From Zanthoxylum bungeanum (lineage: Eukaryota; Streptophyta; Magnoliopsida; Sapindales; Rutaceae): 64,000 nucleotides of DNA. The notes below the pieces were generated by a model. That model was not told the DNA's origin. It did no database searches and was given only the letters and a program-made list of their open reading frames with translations. Positions 54,828 to 64,000 of the stretch are shown here, piece after piece. Position numbers and translations under genes: made by a program. The stretch is from positions 62,001 to 126,000 of the forward strand of contig SKCR01038878.1 in assembly GCA_019454045.1 (NCBI GenBank), in the 5' to 3' direction. How positions within the stretch are numbered: position 1 is the first letter of the stretch; each line of letters begins with the position of its first letter.

Positions 54828-56915
54828 TTATATGGTGACAATTTCCCCTCCATATGGGAACTTATTCATCTGATGTAGAGTTGAGGGCACCCCTCCAAGC
54901 CCGTGGAACCAAGGCCTTCCCAATAGTAAGGCAAATGTGGCTGGGATGTCCAGCACTGTAAATTCAACTTCATCTTCTACTGGGCCAACCTTGACCATTG
55001 CGACAAAAGTACATTTGACTCCTCGTTTACTATCATCATAGGCTTTGATAGTCATGTTAGAAGGGCTCAACTCAGTTGGCTTAATACCCAACCTTGCCAG
55101 AATTTTTAATGGGCACACATTGATGGAAGAGCCATCATCCACCATCACACAAGAAGTCTTCTTGCCCCTTACCTCAGCTCGGATAAAAAAAGGCCTGTTG
55201 TGGTTTCTTCCTTCAGCCGGGAGTTCTTCATCAGAGAAAGTAATATGTTGAGCCTCTTTCTGCACTGACCCCACAAACATTGCTGGATTAGCATCCTCGG
55301 GTACCACTATTTTGCTCAGAGCCTCCACCATGGCCCGCCTGTGCTCTCCAGATGCACATAACAACTCCCAGATGCTTAAGTGTGCTCGGGTTTTCTTCAG
55401 TTGCCTCAACACCACATCTCCTTCGACAGGCTCAGTATTCTCAGTCACTTCTCGGCCGTCTGTTAGCACTTCTTTCCCCTTTTCAACAGTATCACTGTAA
55501 AAGCGCCCACTCCGGGTCAGGCCTTTTACTTCTTCTTCCTCACCACCACTTGAGAAGTCTTCCCAGAAATCCTTCTTCTGTTCCGCCTCATCTTCACTAT
55601 TACTGTCCCAAATACAGAGGCAAAAGGCTGTTTGGTCAAAGGTTTGGAGGACAAGGTCTTCTGGTAGGCCAGAGTTGATCATGTAAGTAGGTGGGGGAAC
55701 AGAGTTATAATTGGGTAGAGGATTGCGGTGAGTGTTTGGTTGTTCTTTTTCAGGGTCAGGGATCTTTCGGGAGTCTATTAGGACTTGGACTTCATGGCGA
55801 AGCCGGGCACAGTTGTCGGTGTCATGGCCATGCTGTTGGTGAAAATGGCAGAAACGGCTCATGTTTAGGTTTGACGGGGGAGGATTTGGGAGTGGTTTTG
55901 GTTCTAGGGGTTTTAACAGCCCTTGCCTCAGTAGCTTCTCCAGTACCTTGGACAAAGGTCTGCCCAAGTTAGAAAAATGCCTATTCCTTATGGCCGCAAC
56001 CTCCGCAGTAACAGGCTTAGCACCTGAGGATCCTCCGACAGTCCTCATGCTCAAACTAAAGAACTTTCTGTTCTCAGCCTCCTCCTCTTCAATATCCATT
56101 ACAGTCTCCCTTAACTGGCGGAAGTCTGCAATCATCGATGTCATCCTTCTGAGCTTACCATAAATCGAGGGTTTAGTCCCCTTGATGATCATTTTGATCT
56201 GATCTTTCTCGGAAGGCCTGGTCTGCATTTTCAAGAGCTGGCTTCTCCAGCGGTCAACATACTCTTTAAAGCTCTCCTCAGGCTTTTGCTTAGTATTCTC
56301 CAAGTCGCGGAGCGACAAGTCGATCTCTAAGTCAGTTACATACTGCTTCAAGAAGGCATCAGCCAACTCCCTCCAATCTTCTTTAACCTTCTTCTCAAGG
56401 CTATGATACCAAACCACAGGTGCACCCTCGAGTGACATTCCGAACATTTTCTGGACTTGGCGCTGAGACAGGCCGACCGAACTCATCACCGAGACATATT
56501 GTCGCAAATGGACCCTCGGGTCCCCATTCCTATTAAACTTTGCGATGTCGGGCATTTTGAACTGTGCGGGCAACTGCTCCTCAAAGGTCATTGAATCATA
56601 ATCCAGTAGATCCTCATGCTTCCCCCTCAGCTTACGGGTGACAGACTCCATCTGATCACGAAGCCTTTGCATTTCAGCCTGAGTTCCGGCTATCCTACCA
56701 GCGGCATAGTCAGCCAGATCATCATCAAATACCGGAGCATCATTGTTCACTCCGTTCGGAGGGCTCTCCCGTCTTTCATTCTCAGATCCTCCCGCAGCAT
56801 GGGGAACAGCCATATTAGACATGGCAGCAGTCAGGGCTTGCAGTTGTTCAGTTATCTTGGTGAAGTTAGCTTCCATCTGATCCATTCTAGACCCTTCGTT
56901 GACAGATTCACTCAT
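54828..56915 (-). CDS. Tat gag and aspartic protease (695 codons)
   Basis: The most intact gene in the window. The start ATG at 56915 is followed by MSESVNEGSRMDQMEANFTK, a coiled-coil-like helix. The capsid core is about residues 115-250 (VVWYHSLEKKVKEDWRELAD, FLKQYVTDLEI, ESFKEYVDRWRSQLLKM). A zinc-finger-like CHFHQQHGHDTDNC at 356-369 has the CHHC form usual in this lineage. An acidic, low-complexity stretch spans about 425-470. The protease is at about 585-690, with active site DDGSSINV (593-600) and LLGRPW (664-669). It ends at an in-frame TAA (54828-54830); reading continues beyond, so the stop is probably a mutation (CAA to TAA would fit). It needs a 5' LTR outside the window. Confidence 0.92.
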   Translation of the reverse strand: MSESVNEGSRMDQMEANFTKITEQLQALTAAMSNMAVPHAAGGSENERRESPPNGVNNDAPVFDDDLADYAAGRIAGTQAEMQRLRDQMESVTRKLRGKHEDLLDYDSMTFEEQLPAQFKMPDIAKFNRNGDPRVHLRQYVSVMSSVGLSQRQVQKMFGMSLEGAPVVWYHSLEKKVKEDWRELADAFLKQYVTDLEIDLSLRDLENTKQKPEESFKEYVDRWRSQLLKMQTRPSEKDQIKMIIKGTKPSIYGKLRRMTSMIADFRQLRETVMDIEEEEAENRKFFSLSMRTVGGSSGAKPVTAEVAAIRNRHFSNLGRPLSKVLEKLLRQGLLKPLEPKPLPNPPPSNLNMSRFCHFHQQHGHDTDNCARLRHEVQVLIDSRKIPDPEKEQPNTHRNPLPNYNSVPPPTYMINSGLPEDLVLQTFDQTAFCLCIWDSNSEDEAEQKKDFWEDFSSGGEEEEVKGLTRSGRFYSDTVEKGKEVLTDGREVTENTEPVEGDVVLRQLKKTRAHLSIWELLCASGEHRRAMVEALSKIVVPEDANPAMFVGSVQKEAQHITFSDEELPAEGRNHNRPFFIRAEVRGKKTSCVMVDDGSSINVCPLKILARLGIKPTELSPSNMTIKAYDDSKRGVKCTFVAMVKVGPVEDEVEFTVLDIPATFALLLGRPWFHGLGGVPSTLHQMNKFPYGGEIVTI

Positions 56916-57610
56916 ATTCGCTGAAGGTCTTTTGACTAATCTTCCCTCTTCTCTAACCCAATGGGAATCTATGTTGTCTCTCTTAAGGCTACGTGTCAGT
57001 GTATATATGTGCGATGCATGTAATAGATAAAATTATAAAAAGAAACTTTAAACTACTTGGCCCATTATCATTTTAAAGTATTTAATCACACCATCGCGCG
57101 GTGCAAACTTGTCCCAGTTGAAAAGGCCCAACAGGTTTACACTTTACAATGATATGGCTAAATGACTTCAAATGATAAAAGGCCCATTCACAAAGTGGCC
57201 CACCGGCATTTTAGAAGCTTTTGGCTCAACTGTCAAAGACATAAACTTGCCCCAGTTTAAATGGCCCAACAAGTTCACATCTTTTGACAAAAGGTCCAAC
57301 TGGATCCAAATGACGGCGGTCCAACACACAAACATAAAATAAATAACTACTACGGTTCTTTCAAGGCTAAGTTTCACAAGTGGGTTCACGGGGCGGACAA
57401 AGGCTCTCGTTTGACGAAGGATTACCCACAACTAGGACTCCCCACTCAAGGGTTCAAGCGACCAAGTGAGTGCACCCTTTTTTATACCTTACGGTACGTG
57501 CCAACGAGTTACGGTGTGTGACTAACTGTCGAATGATTTCCCGTTGTAGATTCCCCAGAGGGAAGGTGGAGCGAGGCTCTCTTAAGTACCCAAGCCCCTT
57601 AGTCTCTTAT
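56916..57610 (-). other. Tat leader (5' UTR), cut by Copia A6
   Basis: No gene supported. The minus-strand frame at 57168-57431 has no known domain. The phrase GGCCCAACA(A/G)GTT recurs at about 57125 and 57264, with CTTG(T/C)CCCAGTT before it, suggesting an old internal duplication. The primer site and 5' LTR should lie beyond the inserted Copia. Confidence 0.7.
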
Positions 57611-59626
57611 TGTTGGATAATATGACCCATAGCGTCACTATTTGCACAAATCATTGTGTTGTTGTAGCAAATTAACTATGTAATAAGGAAATTGCACTCT
57701 CATCATTTGTGATTAGATCACCATAGATATATAAATGAAGAGAGGTCCCTATGATTAGTTCCTGGATTGAGATGATATGAGACAGTATCAGTCCACGAAG
57801 GATTAATCATTAAATATCCATAGCCGTAGTATTATCGAGACTGGACATCGATAATGCGGAATAGGCTAGTATTGCACTTGTGCGCGTTGTGAGGGCACAA
57901 CGGCATAGTTCTCATATATATAAGTATTGGATACTTGTGCAAGTGCGATAAGAGGTCGTGTTTCACCGATGGTACGGGAAACAGCTTCGCTCTGGATAGA
58001 CCCTTCGGAATCCCATTGGTATTATGAATATGTGTCTATGGGAGGCCGAAATCAAGGTAGGTGTATATAGTCTTAACCTGAGACTTACATCGCTAATGCT
58101 TACGACAATCGATATACTTTAGTTGAGGTCGTCTAGGACTCTAACCGGTTCTGTGTACGCCAATGCCGGGTATATTGAGAATCGTAGTGTATTGGATGTG
58201 ATCTCAAGACGGAAGTATCACTCCAGTCATAGTGGAGATGATGTCACGCAGGATACGGTATTAGTGCTCTTAAAGATGCGCATCCAATCGTGATATTATG
58301 ACCAGGTCATGAATATCCGATTATAGAGACTAGTTACCAGACATCCGATATGTGTTTCGGACGGGGCAGACACTTATCCAGCCCCAGCCCTAGCACGTGA
58401 CTATCCGATACTGGGCCGATATGCACAATACATTAGTATACTACGCTTGATACAGATCTTAATATTCTTAAATGGATATTTCCGGAGAATTGGGTAGACT
58501 TGGTGCTTTGCTAGGAGTCGACCTTGTCTCGTAAATCGGTAGAACGTAGTACTTGGTACGTACGTGATTCGGATACTCCGACGATCGTATTTACTGCCAG
58601 ATTATCCGGAGATCTCATGGGTCGCTTCCCGATAATCCACCGATGACGCACAACTCGCACTCTTGAATAATCTGGGATTATACAGAAGAGAGAGAAAATT
58701 AATCTAGGATTAATAACGGAGATATTTTATCCAGGATAAAATGTCGTCTAAAGAGAGAGAACGATTAATTTGGAATTGATCGATGAATTAATTATTATAT
58801 ATATTAGACGAAATTAGATTTCGACGCGGAATTAAAATTAGATTTTAATTCGGGCAAACGAGTTAATTTAGAATTAATCGTTAGCGACGTAAATAATAAT
58901 TTCGCCAGGCGCAATTATTTATTTAAATTCGATTTAATTAATGTCGCGACGTAAGCTCGGTATTTCAGAAATATCGAACCCGAACGCGTGTGAGTGCACG
59001 TGGGCCCACTTTCATTGGAAATGTGTGGGGCCCACATGACACATGTCATTCTAATGCTTTGCATGTAGATTGTTTACATTGCACTCAATGTCATTGCATG
59101 GAGTTTGAGTGTTTGACACTCTAAGCCATTGCATGTTATGTGTCATAATTTATTATTAATTTAATAAAAATTATGGCATAAATATAAATTGATTTTTGGT
59201 AAATCATTTTTAACTTAATACACAATTTAATCTCTCTCAAATTCTCTCCTCTCCTCACGCCCAAAAACTGAAACATGTTACTGGTTTGGAACCAATTCAG
59301 GCGTGACTTTAGGGAAGCAATGGTTGGATTTTCATGGTGAAAATTCAAGTGCTAGCACACTACGAGTCTTGCGAAGGTGGTAGGGAGGTTCGACCATGAG
59401 CCGGGATCCATCCAACGAAGCTAGGAGCTGCGTTTCTCATCTCAAAATTCTGTTTTTGGAGGCAGTGGACTGCATGCAGTAAGCTTACCAAGGCAGTGCG
59501 TTTTTGGGCATGATTCGTCTTCAAATCGACATAACCGATCAATGTAAGTATTCCGCTATCTTCATTGGTGTATTCACGCATTATTTCATGTCTTGTTTGA
59601 TCATGGGACCTTAGAAAAATTCAACA
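57611..59626 (+). repeat. Copia A6 5' LTR (2016 bp)
   Basis: It ends AAAATTCAACA before the primer site. The hairpin chain lies at about 58665-58960 with its own variants: stem ATAAT around CTGGG where A1 has ATTAAT, and loop CCAGG in the ATTTTAT stem. The distal third resembles the solo LTR A3 more than A1 (GTGCACGTGGGCCCAC(T)TTCATT). No gene. Confidence 0.92.
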
Positions 59627-59627
59627 A

Positions 59628-59640
59628 TGGCATCAAGAGC
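59628..59640 (+). other. Primer-binding site of Copia A6
   Basis: TGGCATCAAGAGC one base after the LTR, close to TGGTATCAGAGC. Confidence 0.8.
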
Positions 59641-61902
59641 TAATGTTGCAAGCATGAAATTTGTAGGGTTTAAAATTTGGGTAAATGTGATTTGAGCATG
59701 ATTTGAATAAATTGCTTGTTTGAGTATGTTTATAACATGTTTAAATTCATTTTGGTTGGACCAATTTGTTGAAAATTGATTTGGAATAATTTTCCCCAAA
59801 AATATCATGTTGGCCGAATGTTTATTGTATTTTGGATTCTTGGAATTTTGTGATTTTGATTCATTTGATGAGTTAGAATCGATTAGGTTGACGTTAATTG
59901 AATCGAATTGGATTGGATTTCGAATTGGACAAAAACCCCAAAAATTCTATGTTGGCCGAATTGGATATGCCCTAATGTTGTCTTGGAATTTTTTGATTTT
60001 GATAATTGGATGTATTGGAAATCATTCGGGATATGTATTTAATGTCGATTGCGGATTAATTGGATTGAAACCGAATTGGACATGAAATCACTCCCTTGGC
60101 CGAGACTTAGAAGCATGTTTATGGGTTTGATTTTCATTATGTGTGTTTGACATGTAATAATGAATTAAGTATGATTAATTGGACTAATTTAGTGTTTTGG
60201 AAATGTTGATTTAGTTGATTAATCATATAATGCACTTTTGGTAATTAAATTGTGAAAATTGGATTTTTGGATTTAATTAATTGGGCCTAATTTTGGAAAT
60301 TAGAATTTTGTTGTAATTGGGCCTTTTGGGCTTGATTTATCAAGTTTGGTTTAGGCCAAGTGGATTGGATCCAATTGGGCCCAAAACCTTAACCATAAAG
60401 CCCAATTGCGACTAATGAACCTTTAATGTTCAATTGGGCCTAATGGGCCAAGATTGATTTATGGGCTTATGGGGTAAATCCCGGATTGGACTTTGGTTAT
60501 CGGTTTGACCCGAGTTGACAAAAGTCCACGCCTTAAGAAATCAATCAAAAGCCCATTGGACTTTAATTGAATTGACGTTGGACGTTAATCGGTCTTTGAG
60601 ACGCGTTACGATTAGATTTGGAATTTAAATCGTAAAAGGTTATTAAATAAAAGTGTAATATTTAATTTGGAATTGAATAGTGAATTAGTATTAAATACAT
60701 GTTAAATTAGATTTAATGATGTAGTTTAATTTAATTAATGAATTCGTACTTTAAGTACTTATTCGTAAAAACGAGTTTGACTCGAACAAAATCAAATCGT
60801 TGTTTGAACATTGGATGATCACTTAATTATCAGATTAATTAATTTGATTAGATTGATTGATAGCATGCTTATGTGTGTGAATACGTGGTTGTGTTGAATG
60901 AATAATGTATATCGGATGGATATTAGTCGGGTGGGCAATTTTAGAAATTGTTGTAATAAATTCGATTTATTAAATTGGACCTGCGTGTCCAGCCTTATCA
61001 CCTTCTTTTCTTTGTATTCTCTTCTCACCTATTCCCCTCTATGTATATGAGGTTTCTTTAGAAGTGTAGAGTAAACGGGTAGTAGAAGTAGTACAAGTGC
61101 TAGCTTGAGTGAGAAAGGGAGAGATTTGATCTAGGATCAATGTGTAAAGTATCCATCCGCATATCATTATTATTTTATTTCATACTCGCTTTATTATGTA
61201 TTTAGAATGCATGTTTAAGGGTGTATGATGATGAGACCTAACAAAGATAATTAAATTGGTAGCCAATTTGCACGCGAAAAAACCCTCGTTAAATATCAAG
61301 CGTTTATTTTCCTTCCATTGAGTGATTCTTACTCAAGATCCGAGATTGGCAGGGGTTGTTGGCCAAAGTCAAGCCCTTGTCCGTCAAAGATGTGTTTTAA
61401 TCACGAGGCTTTGTTCCATATCGGTGTCGTGTCCAAGTTGTGGTTTGTTGGCCAAAGTCAAGACCACTTCTTGTCCATTGACATGATTACGAAGCTTCCA
61501 TGTCAATGGGTCCGCGCTTGACTGGGATCACTAGGTTTGTTGTGCCAAAGCCAAGGCCTAGTTGATTCAGAGGAAAAAGGTTAGGGTATACATTCGATGT
61601 ATAGGCATATATAAGATATATGTTTGGGACTTGGATGTCCACCTACTGGATCTAGGAGTTGGATGAGATCCAATTGATCTTCGAGATCTACCTAGTTAAT
61701 TATCATACAATTTGTTGGCCAAAGTCAGATTGTGTGATATTTAACGGGATCCTAGCCCACTAGGAAACACGGTTTCCCGAGTACTCGACAGAGGGTTAGA
61801 GGCTCGACGAAAAATAGTGGGAGGCAAAATTGAATTTGCAACATTCGTTCGAATACTCGCTAAACACGCTCATTTTATTTTACTCGTCATATTTATTAAA
61901 AG
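59641..61902 (+). other. Copia A6 leader
   Basis: Colinear with 10310-12850, without a gene. It keeps the TTGGCCAAAGTC(A)AG repeats (61360, 61447, 61715), the small hairpins around 61587-61625, and the short open frame at 61318 seen also at 12272. Confidence 0.72.
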
Positions 61903-62159
61903 TATTAGTTGGACTAATATTTTATGTTGTTTTAATTTATATATAGTTGGACTATATACAAACTCATTCAATATATAGTTGATTTTATAATTGGATTATA
62001 GTAATCAATATAATTGAATTAAATGATAGTTGATATTATAATTGGATTATAGTAATCAATATTAAAATTATAGTTGATTAAATAAATTGGATTATTGTAA
62101 TCATTATAATAAATAGTACCTTATTAAAATTGATTAAATAGTTGGACTATTAAAATCAA
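61903..62159 (+). repeat. Array of palindromic units with TGG loops (Copia A6)
   Basis: Six units corresponding to 12851-13122: TATTAGT, a TATATAGT unit with ACTATATA, then four TTGATT...AATCA units, two with AAT/ATT and the others AAAT/ATT and AGT/ACT next to the TGG loop. Confidence 0.85.
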
Positions 62160-62399
62160 GATAGAATTGAAAGGTTGAATATTTAAAATATATAATCCTT
62201 GGATTAAATGCTTTAAATGATTTAATTTTCAATTGGGAATTAATAATAGGTTAATTTATTTGATAAAATAACTTATTATGACTAAGCCCATTATTAAGCA
62301 AATAGTAGAGCATAAAGTCTTTGGAAGATTTATGTGATGATGACTTTAGTGCTTAATTAATATACTTATAATAAATCTATCTTTAGATTTAAAAGTATT

Positions 62400-64000
62400 T
62401 AAAATTGCAATTAATAATTCTTGGAGAATTAATTGACTATTCTAGTGGAGAAAAGTCAAAGTTTGCAATTGGGCATGTAGCACAAGGTGCACATCATTTC
62501 GATATTCTAAAACCAAAGTGGTTTGTGAAATATTGAAAAGGATAATTGACATATCCCAAAGTGACTACCATTTGGATATGGAAGACACGAAGGAATTAAA
62601 GAAAGGGCGAGGCTATAACTTTAAAATATTTGTCAAAGTTATGTTCACTACTAGTATTAAATTGGATTTTAAATACTTAGTGTGGTACATAAAACATATA
62701 TGTATTGACGTTCAGAATCCGCTGTGAGCTGGATACTGGCTTCAAGCCGAGATTTCTCTGCGAATTGGAAACGGGACGAAAGTCGCTGTTTCGACCGTAG
62801 ATACCTAAGTTTAGGAACTGCCATTTGGGTATGTACTTAAATTAGGATATTTATAATGTAACTAGTTTGACTAGAGACATTATCTCTATATCAGTGTTTA
62901 ATCCATGCGGATAAAACCTTTATATTCTAGAACACTAAAGTGTTTCATTATATAAAGATGATACTGAGATAAATACATTGGATGTAAATAACAGAATTTA
63001 TATTTTGAATATAAAGAAAATCTCAAACATATAAAATGACAAATAAATAGCTCAAATTGATTTGATCAATGGAGACTTATTTGTGGCATTGTTGTCTAGG
63101 ACACAATTAAACAAGACTCGTATATCCACCCTTTTTGAAGAGTGGGTACTAAGACTGATTTGACTATTCAAATAAGGTCTACGAATCTAGTTTATTAGGT
63201 TAAATACCTAAAATACTATTTACTTGGTAATAGTAAAAGGGCCACCGATCTGTTAGCCCTATTCATGGTGAAGTAAGTGGGCCCATATCTAGCTAGGCTA
63301 GATGTGAACATGAATATTTCGTGACCCTAACGGATGTGGCATCACGTTGTGGTTATGTGTTTCTTTTGAAGAACACAGATTGGAAACTTTAGAGTTTCGA
63401 CACGAAGTAGACAAACAGATCGGCTGTAGTATTATTCCGCCACGGTAAAACCGTAATGGAAAATACTTAAGCAGTAAGTTTCATACGTAAATGAAAGAGT
63501 ACGGTATTCTTTCATATGAGGACTCCTCCCGAGACACGTCAGTTAGACGGTGTGTCCGAACTAAAACCGAATTTTGTTGGACATAATAAGGTTTATCACG
63601 AGTCGCTCTGAGCTACTATCTCCTTCAACCGGATATGTATTAACAGTGCAAAACTATTTAGAATAAGGTTCCATATAAATCTGTTGACAGATATCATATA
63701 GGATATGAACAGGAAGAAGAAACGGGGGGTTTCTCATTCCTGATAATTTGGGTATGCCAGGCATAGCGTTTGGATGATACCAAACTAAGGACCCAAATTG
63801 GATAAGTGCCAATATAGGTTATCCTAAGGGAAACCTTAAGTATAGTACTTGTAAATCCCACATGAGAACAATATAATTGTTGCTCACCATGCGGTTTTCC
63901 TGAGAGGAATACCGATATGCAGTGGTTAGTGGGAGGATAGTGATACTCGATGAAAATCGGAGTAATACTGTTCAAGGCACGAAGTCCTTAATGGAACACA
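62400..64000 (+). pseudogene. Copia A6 degenerate gag-pol (partial)
   Basis: Same order of traces as A1: gag C-terminus region 62430-62640, GAG-pre-integrase text near 62720-62830, and integrase at 63230-63700 (GPPICPYS-like, GVSEL-type, KNRILLDIIRFITSRSELLS in shifted frames). Frames break every few dozen codons. The sequence ends before the reverse transcriptase, so whether A6 shares the A1 deletion is unknown. Confidence 0.75.

Larger units (their letters stand above)
46233..57610 (-). mobile_element. Tat/Ogre-type Ty3/Gypsy retrotransposon (5' LTR outside window)
   Basis: On the minus strand: leader (56916-57610), gag-protease, G-patch-like linker, reverse transcriptase, RNase H, a second RNase H of the archaeal type, integrase, a 3' UTR of 2.9 kb with satellites, polypurine tract and 3' LTR. 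The second RNase H, the DDGSS protease, the CHHC gag finger and tandem repeats before the 3' LTR are features of the Tat lineage (Ogre, Retand and relatives). The leader is interrupted at 57611 by a family-A Copia, so the 5' LTR should lie beyond the window. Confidence 0.9.
57611..64000 (+). mobile_element. Copia family A element A6, 3' end outside window
   Basis: It begins TGTTGGATAATATGACC at 57611, with left flank CTTAT. 5' LTR, primer site, leader, palindromic array and decayed gag-pol follow in the same order as A1. The window ends in the integrase to reverse transcriptase region, so the 3' LTR and duplication cannot be checked. Confidence 0.9.

Noticed and set aside
54247..56163. Several plus-strand frames opposite Tat gag-pol
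   Set aside because: Shadows of the minus-strand gag, protease and polymerase; no domain signature of their own.
57168..57431. Minus-strand frame of 87 codons before Tat gag
   Set aside because: Leader sequence with an internal duplication; no known domain, no conservation that can be checked here.
1..64000. Host genes, tRNA, rRNA, known small RNAs
   Set aside because: Every stretch is accounted for by retrotransposon LTR, leader, gag-pol, UTR or satellite. I saw no cloverleaf, rRNA core or exon-intron gene outside them.

Overview
The window looks like pure plant heterochromatin: about 64 kb of LTR retrotransposons nested in one another, with no host gene, tRNA, rRNA or CRISPR array that I can support. 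Athila-type and Tat/Ogre-type Gypsy elements, several Copia elements with LTRs of about 2 kb, initiator-Met-tRNA primer sites and satellite arrays in a Tat 3' untranslated region together point to a flowering plant, probably a eudicot. The species cannot be read from the sequence.

Layout. 1-1955 holds a minus-strand Tat-type LTR remnant, a degenerate satellite and the start of a second, plus-strand Tat-type LTR (LTR-C). 1956-21421 is a minus-strand Athila element with 1.2 kb LTRs and target duplication AGTCT. Its gag/protease junction is split by a plus-strand Copia element of family A (8004-18267, target duplication TGCAG). LTR-C resumes at 21427 and is interrupted again by Copia B (21839-33680, target duplication AGTTA). 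The reverse transcriptase gene of Copia B carries a solo family-A LTR (28889-30865, target duplication TCAAG). LTR-C ends near 34252 and is followed by a primer-binding site. A second family-A element (34466-43808) lies in its leader and has a truncated 3' LTR. 43809-46232 is a gag-pol-less Tat derivative (LTR piece, polypurine tract, satellite, primer site). 46233-57610 is a minus-strand Tat/Ogre-type element with 3' LTR, hypervariable satellite-bearing 3' UTR, pol with two RNase H domains, and gag-protease. A third family-A element starts at 57611 and runs off the window end.

The coding parts are all decayed. Tat gag-protease is the most intact (695 codons). Each autonomous type still shows gag, protease, reverse transcriptase, RNase H and integrase in the order of its superfamily: Copia has integrase before reverse transcriptase, Gypsy after it.

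Most unusual signals: (1) family A is packed with short, perfect inverted repeats with 3-5 nt loops, forming a hairpin chain in the LTR and a separate array of about 60-bp palindromic units in the internal region, with paired changes between copies; (2) a block of about 600 bp in the 3' non-coding region is shared by the Athila and Tat elements although their pol genes are far apart; (3) the 65-bp satellite in the Tat 3' UTR shows a two-monomer higher-order period; (4) a box of about 110 bp recurs in Gypsy LTRs and in the Copia B leader. Many copy-to-copy differences are 1-nt indels, so assembly or read error could explain part of the frameshifts.
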